Counted from the stretch's first letter, positions 1-9,079 are shown. The stretch: DNA of 64,000 nucleotides from Rhodopirellula baltica SH 1 (GCF_000196115.1 NC_005027.1:6940001-7004000), one strand, 5' to 3'. Notes: generated from the letters alone by a model not told the origin. Made by a program: numbers and translations.

Positions 1-22
1 CCAGGTGGAACTTGGCCTACGT
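1..22 (+). repeat. Right end of a GTAGGCC-type palindromic element, cut by the window edge
   Basis: The first 22 bases match the right-hand end of the 123-bp elements at 5256-6113: a CCAGGT/ACCTGG-type hairpin (here with AACTTGG) followed by GGCCTAC. The rest of the copy lies outside the window. It sits just downstream of the receiver gene on the opposite strand. Confidence 0.7.
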
Positions 23-36
23 CGGATGAGGAGGCG

Positions 37-450
37 CTAAGCTCCATCGGCGGCGTTCTTTTTGAGGCGTTCCTCGATGATGCTGACCAATTGTTTGGGG
101 CTGAACGGTTTGCTGACCAGCGACACCAAACCGGGGCGGTCAACAATCCGGTCCGGATCGATTTCGAATCCTTTGGCCGTGCACAGCACGATCACCGAGA
201 TCGACGAGGTTTCAACGACGCGACCGATCAAGTCCACGCCGCTGAGTTCCGGCATTTCGTGGTCAGTCACCAAGACATCAAACTTTTCGCCGGACTGAAT
301 CTCATCCCACGCAAGTTGACCGTCTGCGACCGCGGTGACTTCCATTCCAGCCCGGTCCAGGGTGAATTGCAACAAATGACGCAGAACCGGATCGTCTTCA
401 GCAATCAAAACCCGCTTTTTCTCAGGAGCATTCATGTTTTTTGCGATCAT
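37..450 (-). CDS. Stand-alone response regulator receiver protein (CheY-like)
   Basis: A single receiver domain of about 120 residues with no output domain. Acidic residues E18, D19 and D20 form the metal site, D63 in VTDHEMP is the expected phosphoacceptor, T91 the switch residue and K114 (SKPF) the conserved lysine. All functional positions are present, so it should be phosphorylated by a histidine kinase that is not encoded nearby. Such proteins act in the cytoplasm by binding partner proteins. The start could be M1 or M6 (435), and neither has a strong ribosome binding site. It is divergent from the TPR gene and shares a 98-bp intergenic region with it. The cognate kinase and target cannot be read from the sequence. 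Confidence 0.9.
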   Translation of the reverse strand: MIAKNMNAPEKKRVLIAEDDPVLRHLLQFTLDRAGMEVTAVADGQLAWDEIQSGEKFDVLVTDHEMPELSGVDLIGRVVETSSISVIVLCTAKGFEIDPDRIVDRPGLVSLVSKPFSPKQLVSIIEERLKKNAADGA

Positions 451-478
451 TCGTGGGGGCGTTCGGTACTTGCTTGTC

Positions 479-508
479 TTGACGTTAAGTTCCGGCGATT
501 TCTATACT
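479..508 (+). promoter_or_regulatory. Predicted sigma70-type promoter for the TPR-rluA-terC-sprT-PIG-L operon
   Basis: TTGACG (479-484) and TATACT (503-508) are separated by 18 bases, close to the sigma70 consensus. Transcription would begin near 515, giving a leader of about 35 bases before the ATG at 549. No other promoter-like sequence is obvious in the operon behind it. Confidence 0.55.
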
Positions 509-548
509 TCGGGCTCACGGAATCGAATCCCTCCACCCCTGCGAACGT

Positions 549-1553
549 ATGAACAGCGAGCGACGTCACCAGCTGAACGAGAATGAACTTGCCGGAGCCC
601 TCGACAAGTTCAATCACTCGATTGAGCCCTATTCCAAGCCAATCGCCTTGGGTGTCGCAGCGTTCTTCGTTGCCGTGTTGGGATATGGGTTTTATTCCAG
701 CACCAAATCGGACAATCGAAGCGACGCCACGTTGCAATTGATTGACGCGTCCATCACCGGAGACACCGAGAGTCTAGCGACCATTGCCGCGAAGTACCCG
801 AATACCTCCGCTGCAGCTTGGGCACGTCTTTACCAAGGCGGTCAGCAAATGGGAATTGGATTCTCAACGTTGTACACGAGTCGTGACGAAGCCGAAACAT
901 TGCTGGACGATGCAGTGGAGGCTTACAACCAGGCGATGGAGTTGAGCAACGATGCGATGATCCAGTCGCGAGCTCACTACGGTTTGGCGCAGATTGCGGA
1001 AGCCCGCGGCAACGTGGAAGACGCCATCCGCGAATACGAAGAAGCCATGGCGGTCGGCGAATCGGCCGCGATGGTCGACGAAGCCAAAGCTCGAATTGCC
1101 GCGCTGTCTTCGTCTCAAGCCAAGGACTTCTTGGCATGGTTCCAAGAGCAAGACTTCTCGCCCGCCGAGCCAAGCTTGCCACCATCGCTGCCCGGTGCTG
1201 GCGACTTGCCTGACCTGCCAGACTTGGATCTGCCACCATTGGATTTGCCAATGGATGATCTGACCGAAGAAGACGCAACGGATGCCGAGACGAACGATGC
1301 CGCTGAATCGGGTGAAGGCGAAGCTGAAGAACCAGCGATGACCGAAGAGCCCGCCAAGACGGAGGCTCCTGAAGAGCCAGCCACAGAAGAAGCCGCAGCC
1401 GAAGAGACCACCGAAGAAAAAGCCGCCGAGCCAGCCGAAGAAATGAAAGAAGAGGCTCCGGCTGAGGAAGCAGTCAAGGAAGCCGCTGCTGAGAAAGCTC
1501 CCGAAGTGGAAGAAACACCCGCAACCGATGAACCTGCCGCATCCGACGAGTGA
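549..1553 (+). CDS. Membrane-anchored tetratricopeptide-repeat protein with acidic C-terminal tail
   Basis: A 334-residue protein with one membrane segment at about residues 32-50, followed by helical TPR-like repeats at about 75-200. The layout (short cytoplasmic N-terminus, one helix, exported TPR domain) resembles YfgM/TPR_21 proteins that work with secretion or periplasmic folding machinery. The last 130 residues are low complexity, first proline/leucine/aspartate rich and then a long Glu/Ala/Pro tail. Its TGA overlaps the ATG of the next gene by one base (TGATG), so translation is probably coupled. No Shine-Dalgarno sequence is evident before the ATG. Its exact role is unknown. Confidence 0.8.
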   Translation: MNSERRHQLNENELAGALDKFNHSIEPYSKPIALGVAAFFVAVLGYGFYSSTKSDNRSDATLQLIDASITGDTESLATIAAKYPNTSAAAWARLYQGGQQMGIGFSTLYTSRDEAETLLDDAVEAYNQAMELSNDAMIQSRAHYGLAQIAEARGNVEDAIREYEEAMAVGESAAMVDEAKARIAALSSSQAKDFLAWFQEQDFSPAEPSLPPSLPGAGDLPDLPDLDLPPLDLPMDDLTEEDATDAETNDAAESGEGEAEEPAMTEEPAKTEAPEEPATEEAAAEETTEEKAAEPAEEMKEEAPAEEAVKEAAAEKAPEVEETPATDEPAASDE

Positions 1554-2554
1554 TGCGCGAATTCGTCGTTCCTGAATCCGCCAATGGGTTTCGAATCGAT
1601 TTGTTCCTGACCCAGTCCTGCGATGGTTACAGCCGATCGCAAATTCGGGACGCGGTTCAGAACGATGGTGCGGAAGTCGATGGGCGGATCATCCGTCCGA
1701 GCTACAAGGTGAAAGCTGGGCAAAAGGTTCGGTTTCGTGTTCCGCCTCCTGCCTCGGACGACACGGTTCCCGAGAACATCCCGCTGGATATTCTTTACGA
1801 AGACGACGGGTTGGTCGTTATCAACAAGCCCGCGGGAATGGTCGTGCACCCCGCGCGTGGCAATTGGACGGGCACACTGACCAGTGCGTTGGCGTTTCGC
1901 TTTCAGTCGTTGTCGGATGTCGGTGGTCCAACCCGTCCCGGTATCGTGCATCGTCTCGATCGAGACACCAGCGGTGTCATCGTTGTCGCGAAAAACAATG
2001 CGGTGCATTTGAATCTCGCGGCTCAGTGGCACGACCGCTTGGTGCAAAAGGAATACACGGCGATCACCTTTGGTCGACTCGATCGAGATCGCGACTGGAT
2101 TCACGCGTCGATCGGACGTCATCCGTACCAGCGCGACAAACAAGCGATTCGCGAAGGGCATGCCACCAGCAAAACGGCGTCGACGTTTTACGAAGTCGTT
2201 GAACGGCACGGTCGAGTGACGCGTGTTGACGTACGGCCAAAAACGGGACGGACTCACCAAATTCGCGTGCACTTGGCACACATTGGATGCCCGATTTTGT
2301 GTGACCGATTGTACGGCGGTCATTCCGAACTTTCGCGTTCTCAAATCAGGCGGTTGGCTGGCACGGAAGTCGCAACACCCGGAGTGAAACCGACTCCTGA
2401 AGGGGAAGAGATTTTGCTTTCTCGCCAAGCGTTGCACGCCAAGGCGTTGACGTTTACCAACCCGCAAACCGGGAAGGAAATGACGCTCACAGCGCCCCTT
2501 CCGCCTGATTTGCAAGCCGTTCTTGATCTATTGTCATCCGACTCTTCTCTCTGA
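1553..2554 (+). CDS. RluA/RluD-family 23S rRNA pseudouridine synthase
   Basis: This enzyme isomerises specific uridines in structured RNA, usually 23S rRNA, to pseudouridine. Counting from a GTG one codon upstream, an S4 RNA-binding domain covers about residues 10-65. The catalytic motif HRLDRDTSG lies at about 134-142, with D137 as the expected nucleophile. NKPAGMVVHPA and the later RTHQIRVHLAHIG segment are typical of the RluA group. The length (about 333 residues) fits RluD-like enzymes. ATG at 1553 overlaps the upstream TGA; a GTG at 1550 is an alternative start. Specificity (RluA, RluC or RluD) cannot be decided, so no symbol is given. It is the second gene of the operon. Confidence 0.93.
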   Translation: MREFVVPESANGFRIDLFLTQSCDGYSRSQIRDAVQNDGAEVDGRIIRPSYKVKAGQKVRFRVPPPASDDTVPENIPLDILYEDDGLVVINKPAGMVVHPARGNWTGTLTSALAFRFQSLSDVGGPTRPGIVHRLDRDTSGVIVVAKNNAVHLNLAAQWHDRLVQKEYTAITFGRLDRDRDWIHASIGRHPYQRDKQAIREGHATSKTASTFYEVVERHGRVTRVDVRPKTGRTHQIRVHLAHIGCPILCDRLYGGHSELSRSQIRRLAGTEVATPGVKPTPEGEEILLSRQALHAKALTFTNPQTGKEMTLTAPLPPDLQAVLDLLSSDSSL

Positions 2555-2576
2555 AATCTCGTGGAAACCCGTCGCT

Positions 2577-3383
2577 ATGGCTGAGCTCTTTTCTATCTCC
2601 GGTCTGTTTACACTCGGTATGCTCGTGCTGCTTCAAGCGGTGTTGGGCTTCGACAACTTGCTTTACATCTCAATCGAAAGCAAACGCGTCGCGGAGGATC
2701 AGCAGTCAAAAGTTCGGAAGCTCGGCATCGGGTTGGCTGTTGTATTGCGAATCGTGCTTCTGTTCGTGGTCGTGAGATTGATCGCGTTGTTGGAAGAGCC
2801 TTTCGTTGAATTTCACAATGGTTACATCGACGCCGCGATCTCAGGCCACAGCTTGATCGTTTTGTTTGGTGGTGCGTTCATCCTCTGGACCGCACTGAAG
2901 GAGATCTATCATTTGCTCGCGGAACCCGAACTGGGGCATTCCGAAGAGACGGCCACGGCCAGTGTTGGCAAAACGATTGGCTTGATCGTGATGATGAACT
3001 TGGTGTTCTCGTTCGATTCCATCCTCAGTGCGATGGCTCTCACCAAAAGCTTCGCGATCATGGCGACAGCGATCGTTATCAGCGGTGCCATGATGATCTT
3101 CTTGGCCGACCGGGTCGCGGACTTCTTGAAGAAGAACCGAATGTATGAAGTCCTGGGGCTGTTTGTGTTGTTCATCGTTGGGGTGATGTTGGTCAGCGAA
3201 GGTGGCCACCTGGCCCATGTCGCGTTGTTTAGCCACGAGGTTCATCCGATGGCGAAGAGCACGTTTTACTTTGTGCTGGCGATTTTGATTGTGGTCGATA
3301 TTGTTCAGGCTAAATATCAAAAGACGTTGCTGGCACGTCAGGACGCTGCCAAGGCCCACCTGCCAAAGAAAGTCGAAGCCTAG
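2577..3383 (+). CDS. TerC-family integral membrane protein
   Basis: About 268 residues with roughly seven hydrophobic helices. The N-terminal helix carries the family motif GFDNLLYIS and the later helix repeats it as FSFDSILSAMAL; these acidic and asparagine residues are the conserved membrane positions of TerC/Alx proteins. Members are linked to tellurite resistance, manganese export at alkaline pH and metalation of exported proteins. The substrate here is inferred only at family level. ATG at 2577 was chosen because translation from the upstream TTG at 2523 would overlap rluA and add an atypical N-terminus. The gene lies 22 bp after the pseudouridine synthase and 10 bp before the SprT-like gene. 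Confidence 0.88.
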   Translation: MAELFSISGLFTLGMLVLLQAVLGFDNLLYISIESKRVAEDQQSKVRKLGIGLAVVLRIVLLFVVVRLIALLEEPFVEFHNGYIDAAISGHSLIVLFGGAFILWTALKEIYHLLAEPELGHSEETATASVGKTIGLIVMMNLVFSFDSILSAMALTKSFAIMATAIVISGAMMIFLADRVADFLKKNRMYEVLGLFVLFIVGVMLVSEGGHLAHVALFSHEVHPMAKSTFYFVLAILIVVDIVQAKYQKTLLARQDAAKAHLPKKVEA

Positions 3384-3393
3384 AGAGGTTCGC

Positions 3394-4401
3394 ATGTCCG
3401 CTACTCCGCACCGGCGACCGGCGCCCGAGCGACGTCCTGTCACGGACTTGGAACCCGGTCGAGTGCCGCCGCCGAAGGCTCCCAAGATGGCCGCGAGTCG
3501 TGCCAAGTCGACTGTTGCTGGCAAGGTGGCTTCCGGTGCCGGTCCGCCCTCCGGTTCCAGCCCGCCTGCGGAGAAGTCTGCCAAGCGTCCGTCGACTCCA
3601 CCGGGTGTTGTGCCGCCGCGCGATCGAGACACTTTGTTTGCGTTGGCAGAATTTTTGCAAACGCGACGGCCTGACCCCAAGCGGATTCCGGTGGTGCAGC
3701 GTGAGATTCACGCTGAGGTATTGGGACTCAGTCGAACGATCGACCGGCCGAACTTCAAGCGAGTCGGGCGAGATGACTTGGTCCGTTTGATTCATCTGCT
3801 TGATGAATCTCTGTTCGAGGGACGCGTCTTGCCAGTTGCAAAGGCGGAGGGATTGGAGTTTTCGTTCTCTTCGCGAATGACCAGTGCCGCCGGGAAGCTC
3901 GTCACGCACTATCCAAACGGAAAACGCAACGGGCCGCGTCGGTTCGAAATGATCTTGTCGTCTACGCTGTTGTTTCAAACTTTCGAAGACGTTGATCGGC
4001 CCGTCACGGTAACTGGTCGTCAGTGCAAAGACCGTTTGGAAGCGATGCAACGGGTCGCCGAGCATGAGATGACTCACTTGATCGAGATGTTGATTTGGAA
4101 CGCGGGTAACTGCAATCAAAAACGGTTTCAGTCGATCGCTCGCAGTTTTTTTGGTCACACCGACTATCAGCATGACTTGATCACGCAACGGGAACGGGCC
4201 GCGACGAAGTTCAATATCCGTGTTGGTGATCAAGTTGCCTTTCGGGATGGAACGCGGCGAGTGGTTGGTCGAGTCAATCGCATCACGCGGCGTGCGACCG
4301 TGCTGGTCAATGATCCCAAAGGCGAGTTGTTCAGCAACGGCGAACGTTACGTCCGGTATTATGTCCCTCTGGAAAAACTGAGTCTCGTTTCATCGAAGTA
4401 G
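3394..4401 (+). CDS. SprT-like zinc metallopeptidase with disordered N-terminal tail
   Basis: The C-terminal two thirds match the SprT-like fold. The zinc-binding helix reads EHEMTHLIEML, giving an HExxH motif, and it is preceded by an SAAGKLVTHYP segment like the family beta-strands. SprT/Spartan proteins are DNA-associated proteases or structural relatives; the substrate here is unknown. The first 80 residues are rich in Pro, Ala, Ser, Lys and Arg and probably disordered. A basic region near the C-terminus (VGRVNRITRRATVLV) resembles a small beta-barrel binding module. ATG at 3394 follows GAGAGG at good spacing. Longer reading overlaps terC and is unlikely. It is the fourth gene of the operon. 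Confidence 0.82.
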   Translation: MSATPHRRPAPERRPVTDLEPGRVPPPKAPKMAASRAKSTVAGKVASGAGPPSGSSPPAEKSAKRPSTPPGVVPPRDRDTLFALAEFLQTRRPDPKRIPVVQREIHAEVLGLSRTIDRPNFKRVGRDDLVRLIHLLDESLFEGRVLPVAKAEGLEFSFSSRMTSAAGKLVTHYPNGKRNGPRRFEMILSSTLLFQTFEDVDRPVTVTGRQCKDRLEAMQRVAEHEMTHLIEMLIWNAGNCNQKRFQSIARSFFGHTDYQHDLITQRERAATKFNIRVGDQVAFRDGTRRVVGRVNRITRRATVLVNDPKGELFSNGERYVRYYVPLEKLSLVSSK

Positions 4402-4410
4402 AGGTCCCTG

Positions 4411-5187
4411 ATGCCGTCCGTTCTCGCTGTTGCCGCGCACCCTGATGACATTGAGTTTCTATTCGCGGGGACGATGTTGTTGCTTGGCCAACGAGGTTGG
4501 GACTTGCATTACATGAACGTGGCCGATGGTTCTCGTGGAAGCACGACGATGGGCCCGCAAGAGTGCGCGGCGACTCGTTTGGAAGAGGCCAAGCAAGCGG
4601 CAAAGGTTCTCGATGCGACGTTCTACCCACCGATTTGTGCGGACATGGAAGTTGCATACACGACTGAGAATGTCCAAAAGGTCGCCGCAGTTGTGCGTCA
4701 GTCCAGAGCTTCGATCGTGCTAACGCATTCGCCCATCGACTACATGGAAGATCACGAGAACGCGTGTCGGTTGGCAGTCAGTGCCGCGTTTGCGCATGGG
4801 ATGCCGAACCTTGAGAGCATTCCTCCGGCACCCGTCTACATGGATCCGGTGACGGTTTACCACGCTCAGCCCGTAGGTTGTCGTCAACCAACCGGTGAGC
4901 TTGTGACGCCGCATTTCTATGTGGATACCGGAGCGGTCATTGAGCAGAAAGCGGAATCGCTTGCATGTCATGCCAGCCAAAAACAATGGCTAGACGAAAG
5001 CCAGGGAATGGACAGCTACATCGAATCGATGCGGGATCTGTCCCGGATGGTTGGTCAAATGAGCGGCCGGTATGAACACGCCGAAGGTTGGCGTCGGCGA
5101 GAACACTGGGGATTTTGTGGGCCAGACGATGATCCGTTGCGTGTCGCGCTGGCTGACCGGATCGCAGAAGGAACCAGAAACCTGTAG
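4411..5187 (+). CDS. PIG-L/LmbE-family zinc-dependent deacetylase
   Basis: PIG-L enzymes remove N-acetyl groups from GlcNAc-type conjugates such as GlcNAc-malate or glycans. The zinc motif AHPDD appears at residues 9-13 (ligands H10 and D13), and the third ligand is probably H115 in MEDHENACR. At 258 residues it is slightly longer than BshB1 or MshB cores. No bacillithiol or mycothiol partner gene is nearby, so the substrate is open. GAGG seven bases before the ATG supports the start. It ends the operon and is followed at once by a GC-rich hairpin. Confidence 0.88.
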   Translation: MPSVLAVAAHPDDIEFLFAGTMLLLGQRGWDLHYMNVADGSRGSTTMGPQECAATRLEEAKQAAKVLDATFYPPICADMEVAYTTENVQKVAAVVRQSRASIVLTHSPIDYMEDHENACRLAVSAAFAHGMPNLESIPPAPVYMDPVTVYHAQPVGCRQPTGELVTPHFYVDTGAVIEQKAESLACHASQKQWLDESQGMDSYIESMRDLSRMVGQMSGRYEHAEGWRRREHWGFCGPDDDPLRVALADRIAEGTRNL

Positions 5188-5207
5188 CTCGGTGGTCCCC
5201 CACCGAG
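5188..5207 (+). terminator. GC-rich hairpin after the PIG-L gene
   Basis: CTCGGTGG and CCACCGAG form an 8-bp stem with a TCCC loop, starting at the base after the stop codon. There is no U-tract, so it may be a palindromic repeat acting as a transcript end rather than a classic terminator. A related TGTAGCT-plus-hairpin element occurs at 15546. Confidence 0.5.
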
Positions 5208-5255
5208 TCACGTGAGGTTGTTACCAAGTGTGAATCGCAAATTTGCAACTTCCCT

Positions 5256-6113
5256 GTAGGCCATGTTGTACATGGCGTTCACGCCGATGCTTTGGAACAA
5301 AGCGAGGCGTGATTTCTATGTCATCGCAAGAGCATCTCTCACCGGCATGCAACCATTGCCAGGTGGAACCTGGCCTACGTGCACAGGTTCATCAATCAGC
5401 AATTGTCGATTTGCAATGTCGATTTTGCAATTTGCAATTTCCCTTGTATGCCATGTTGTACATGGCGATCGTGCCGATGCTTTGGAAGAAAGCGAGACGT
5501 GATTTGTATGTCATCGCAAGAGCATCTCTCACCGGCATGCAACCATCGCCAGGTGGAACCTGGCCTACGTGCACAGGTACATCGATCAGCAATTGTCAAT
5601 TTTCAATGTCGATTTTGCAATCTCTCCTGTAGGCCATGTTGTACATGGCGTTCATGCCGATGCTTTGGAAGAAAGCGAGGCGTGTTGTATGCCATCGCAA
5701 GGGCTTCGCTGACCGGCATGCAACCATTGCCAGGTGGAATTTGGCCTACGTGCTAAGGTTCATTGATCAGCAATTGCCAATTTGCAATGTCGATTTTGCA
5801 ATCTCTTGCAGGCCATGTTGTACATGGCGTTCTTGCCGATGCTTTGGTACAAAGCGAGGCGTGATTTGTGTGCCATCGCAAGAGGGTCGCTCACCGGCAT
5901 GCAACCATTGCCAGGTGGAACCTGGCCTACGTGCACAGGTTCGACGATCGGCAATTGCCAAATTGCAATGTCGATTTTGCAATCCCTCCTGTAGGCCATG
6001 TTGTACATGGCGATTGTGCCGATGCTTTGGAAGAAAGCGAGGCGTAATTGATATGCCATCGCAAGAGCATCGCTCAACGGCGTGTAACCATTGCTAGGTG
6101 GAACCTGGCCTAC
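5256..6113 (+). repeat. Five tandem 123-bp palindrome-ended elements with AT-rich spacers
   Basis: Copies lie at 5256-5378, 5446-5568, 5629-5749, 5808-5930 and 5991-6113. Each opens with GTAGGCC (or a one-base variant) and an inverted repeat GCCATGT-TGT-ACATGGC. Each closes with CCAGGT-GGA-ACCTGG (or a near match) and GGCCTAC, so the whole unit has inverted ends GTAGGCC/GGCCTAC. The interior, with CCGATGCTTTGG and GGCATGCAACCAT, is conserved. Spacers of about 60-67 bp contain TTGCAATGTCGATTTTGCAA. Open frames through the array are repeat translations, not genes. The array ends 3 bp before the stop codon of the convergent isomerase gene. Confidence 0.95.
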
Positions 6114-6116
6114 GTG

Positions 6117-7028
6117 CTACGCGTTGACTCCCAGGCGTTTTTGAAGCGTCTTCAGGTCGGTTGTCATGGCCTCGAGGTGCTGAGGCACGAGCGCTGGATC
6201 GCGATGGTCGAGGTATTCTTCGTGCAATGAGATCGGGCAGTTCAGGTCGCTGGCCTTCACCGCGTCGAAGAACTTCTGGCTGACCAGCCCGTCACCCAGT
6301 GGTACGTTTGTCACTCGGCCATCGACCCATTGGAAATCTTTGACGTACAGCATGCGAACGCGGGGCTGGATCATTCGCCAAGTCACCGGCCAACTCATGC
6401 CGCCTTCGACTTGTGCGTGCCGGATGTCGTAGACGACGCCCATGTGATCCGGCGAGATGTCAGAAAGAACTCGATCGAGGTCCCAAAGCGACGCACCCAG
6501 GTAATTTTCTCCCGCGTGGTTTTGATAGAGCGCCTGCACGCCGATTTTCCCGCAGTAATCTGCGAGCTCGCCAAATTGTTGCTTCCAGTGATCAAGTTGG
6601 TGTTTGATTGGCTGCTTGCGGTTGTACTTGCCGTACCGCATGCGGAATCGCGAGATGCCCAAGTCGGCGGCGGTTTCAAGAACGGTGGCTCGATGGGGAT
6701 CGCCCATCTCACCGATGTCAGTTGTGATGAGCGTGATCTCGAGGCCATGTTTTTGCATCGATCGTTGCATTTCAGGCAGCTTCTCGGCCGCATCGGCGGG
6801 CTCCACGTTGCCACCTCTTCGGACGGTGGCTTCGACTCCGTCAAAGCCCGCTTTTGCAAGTGCCGCGGCCATCTCATCAAACGACATCGAGTTGAGTGGT
6901 TTGGTGAAAACGCAGATTGGCCAACGGCTCTCGGTTTTAGTTTCAGCCGCGAAAAGACTGCGAGTCGACAGCGAAGCAAGTGATGCGGCGGCGAGAGAGC
7001 CCGCAAGAAAATCGCGGCGGTGGGGCAT
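6117..7028 (-). CDS. Tat-exported sugar phosphate isomerase/epimerase-like TIM-barrel protein
   Basis: The N-terminus MPHRRDFLAGSLAAASL contains a twin arginine followed by a hydrophobic stretch ending near AAE, a typical Tat signal. The mature part fits the xylose isomerase-like TIM barrel (AP endonuclease 2 superfamily), with segments such as GFDGVEATVRRGG, YQNHAGEN and MGVVYDIRHA. Planctomycetes carry many such exported paralogues, probably for carbohydrate or polyol turnover. The substrate is not predictable. At 303 residues the barrel looks complete. It appears monocistronic and runs convergently into the 123-bp repeat array. Confidence 0.85.
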   Translation of the reverse strand: MPHRRDFLAGSLAAASLASLSTRSLFAAETKTESRWPICVFTKPLNSMSFDEMAAALAKAGFDGVEATVRRGGNVEPADAAEKLPEMQRSMQKHGLEITLITTDIGEMGDPHRATVLETAADLGISRFRMRYGKYNRKQPIKHQLDHWKQQFGELADYCGKIGVQALYQNHAGENYLGASLWDLDRVLSDISPDHMGVVYDIRHAQVEGGMSWPVTWRMIQPRVRMLYVKDFQWVDGRVTNVPLGDGLVSQKFFDAVKASDLNCPISLHEEYLDHRDPALVPQHLEAMTTDLKTLQKRLGVNA

Positions 7029-7211
7029 GATGGGTTCCGTGAGAACGGTGAGATGTGGGGTGGGATGCGAGAGCCGGGAAAGCCTGGCGGCAATCGATGG
7101 CTGAACCCAGTTTAACCGAACCGTTCACAACCGTTTTTGATGCGAATGGCTGGGCACAGTTCGTCAGCGGAGATTTGGTCGCAACTTGGCGGCTGAACAG
7201 GTCGCCGCTGG

Positions 7212-8129
7212 CTAGCTGACGAAAGCGGATTCGAGTCCGCGAGTTTGTGAGAGAAACTCTTTGATCGACGACAAACGGTCGTCCACGTTGGGCTCGATCA
7301 TTCGCATGATCACGCGAGCCACCTTGGGGTGGATGTCATCGCGGCGTTCGAGGATTGGCGTCGCGGTTTCGGTATCGTGTTGCAGTGCGGCACGACCGCT
7401 GACAATTTCGCCTTGCCATGGGTGTTGGAATGTCAGCAGGCAGTAAAACGTCACGCCGAGCGAGAACACATCGACGCGTTTGTCGGTCGCTCGGCGGCGC
7501 ACGATTTCGGGGCACATGTAGAGCGGTGTCCCGGTGCGGTTTCCCGGAGCCATGAACGGCGGTGTCGCCGGCACGGTCAAGCCAAAGTCGATCAGTCGCA
7601 CGCCGGAGACGGTTTCTTCGCCGTCTTTGGGGGGAGTGCAAATGAAGTTGCGAGGGCAGACGTCGCGGTGGATGAAGCCCTGCTCGTGAACGTACGCGAG
7701 TGACTCGGCCATCTCTCGCATCAGCAGCATTTCTTTGCCGTCGATGACTTCGCGTTTCTTTCGGACAATGACGTCTTGGATGCCGACGCCGGCGATGTAT
7801 TCCATCACCAAGATACGTTGGTTCTTTGCGGTGATTCCATGTTCGAATGTTTTGACGATCAGCGGATGCTTCATCTGCATCGCGATTTCGCCTTCGGAAG
7901 GTTTGTTCAAACCTTTGAAGCGGCTTTCGAACAGTTCGTACTTTTCAGGGTCGAGGATTTTGACCCCGACGTTCTCTTTGCGTTCCAGGTCGTAAGCAAC
8001 GAAGAAGTTGCTCATCGTTCCCGTCGCCGCAGTGCGTGAACGCTCGAATCGTTTTTCAACGTCAATTCTCTTCAGCGAACCACCGCCGCCTTTTGAGAAC
8101 GCGCCTTTGATCGAATCAAGCAGCCCCAT
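7212..8129 (-). CDS. Serine/threonine protein kinase with HRDxC catalytic loop
   Basis: A compact Hanks-type kinase of 305 residues with no membrane segment or sensor domain. Seen in order: glycine loop region about 35-45, ATP-binding K57 in VGVK, HRD at 154-156, N161, DFG at 181-183 and a CPE variant of the APE motif near 206-208. The catalytic-loop lysine expected two residues after HRD is replaced by C158 (HRDVCPRN). Aspartate, asparagine and DFG are kept, so activity may be altered but not clearly lost. It starts 3 bp after accD, making it the third gene of the ilvB-accD-kinase operon. Its substrate is unknown. Confidence 0.87.
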   Translation of the reverse strand: MGLLDSIKGAFSKGGGGSLKRIDVEKRFERSRTAATGTMSNFFVAYDLERKENVGVKILDPEKYELFESRFKGLNKPSEGEIAMQMKHPLIVKTFEHGITAKNQRILVMEYIAGVGIQDVIVRKKREVIDGKEMLLMREMAESLAYVHEQGFIHRDVCPRNFICTPPKDGEETVSGVRLIDFGLTVPATPPFMAPGNRTGTPLYMCPEIVRRRATDKRVDVFSLGVTFYCLLTFQHPWQGEIVSGRAALQHDTETATPILERRDDIHPKVARVIMRMIEPNVDDRLSSIKEFLSQTRGLESAFVS

Positions 8130-8132
8130 CGG

Positions 8133-9065
8133 TTACTTCCCGCAATAGTCGATGGCGGTCGCGATTTCCGTCTTCAACGATTTTCGATGGACAATGCGAT
8201 CGATGTAGCCATGTTCCAGCAAAAATTCGCTGGTTTGGAATCCTTCGGGGAGTTCAATTCCGATGGTCGCTTTGATCGTTCGCGGTCCGGCGAACCCGAT
8301 CAACGCTTTGGGTTCAGCGAAGACCAAGTCACCGAGGGAAGCGAAGCTGGCAGCGACGCCGCCCATGGTTGGGTTGGTTAGCACGCTGATGAACAAACCG
8401 CCCGCGGCGTGGTATCTCGAAAGGGCGGCTGAGACCTTGGCCATTTGCATCAACGACAGGATGCCTTCGTGCATGCGTGCTCCACCACCGGAGGCGCTGA
8501 TGATGATCAGTGCCAGGTTTTGTTCGGTGGCACGTTCAATCAATCGCGTCAGGCGTTCGCCGACGACCGATCCCATGCTGCCCATGATGAACGCACTGTC
8601 GGTCACTGCGAAAGCAACTCGCCGAGCGCGGATCATGCCGGTGCCGGTCAGGACCGCGTCGGTCAGTCCGGTGCGTTTTTGCTCGCCAACCAGACGTTCG
8701 GCATAGGAACGACGATCACGAAATTCCAACGGGTCGGTCGGCCGAAGGTGTTCGTTCATCGGTTCGAATGTGCCATCATCGAGCACTTGCGCGACGCGTT
8801 CCCACGCGCTCACATAAAAGTGATGATCGCACTGTGGGCAAACGTTCAGACGCTGCTGAACTTCTTTGTAGAACAGCGAGGCGCCGCACGAGTCGCACTT
8901 CCGCCACACGCCCTCGGGCACACCTCGTTTCCGATTCCCGGCCGTGTTTGGCGCGGGGCGGTTGGGTGCGTTGGGGGTTGGTGCTGCGTCGGTTGCGGTC
9001 GACGTCGATGATGGGGTCGGTTGCCCGTTTTTTTCCACTGCGGGGTTTTCCACTGCGGTATCCAT
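8133..9065 (-). CDS. accD: Acetyl-CoA carboxylase carboxyltransferase subunit beta
   Basis: Transfers the carboxyl group from biotin to acetyl-CoA, giving malonyl-CoA for fatty acid synthesis, together with AccA. A four-cysteine zinc finger is present (C57, C60, C76, C79: CDSC and CPQC), followed by the crotonase-like carboxyltransferase core with [24 protein letters not shown] and GFAGPRTI. The first 50 residues are a Thr/Ala/Pro/Asn-rich extension before the zinc finger. The ATG at 9065 was chosen because the longer reading to 9245 would overlap ilvB and encode an arginine-rich, non-homologous tail. The gene lies 14 bp after ilvB. Confidence 0.96.
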   Translation of the reverse strand: MDTAVENPAVEKNGQPTPSSTSTATDAAPTPNAPNRPAPNTAGNRKRGVPEGVWRKCDSCGASLFYKEVQQRLNVCPQCDHHFYVSAWERVAQVLDDGTFEPMNEHLRPTDPLEFRDRRSYAERLVGEQKRTGLTDAVLTGTGMIRARRVAFAVTDSAFIMGSMGSVVGERLTRLIERATEQNLALIIISASGGGARMHEGILSLMQMAKVSAALSRYHAAGGLFISVLTNPTMGGVAASFASLGDLVFAEPKALIGFAGPRTIKATIGIELPEGFQTSEFLLEHGYIDRIVHRKSLKTEIATAIDYCGK

Positions 9066-9079
9066 TTCCACTTTCAGGA

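Noticed and set aside
5243-6097. Several overlapping open frames of 60-150 codons in the 123-bp repeat array
   Set aside because: They are translations of a non-coding repeat: the peptides repeat with the DNA units in several frames and on both strands, without start signals.
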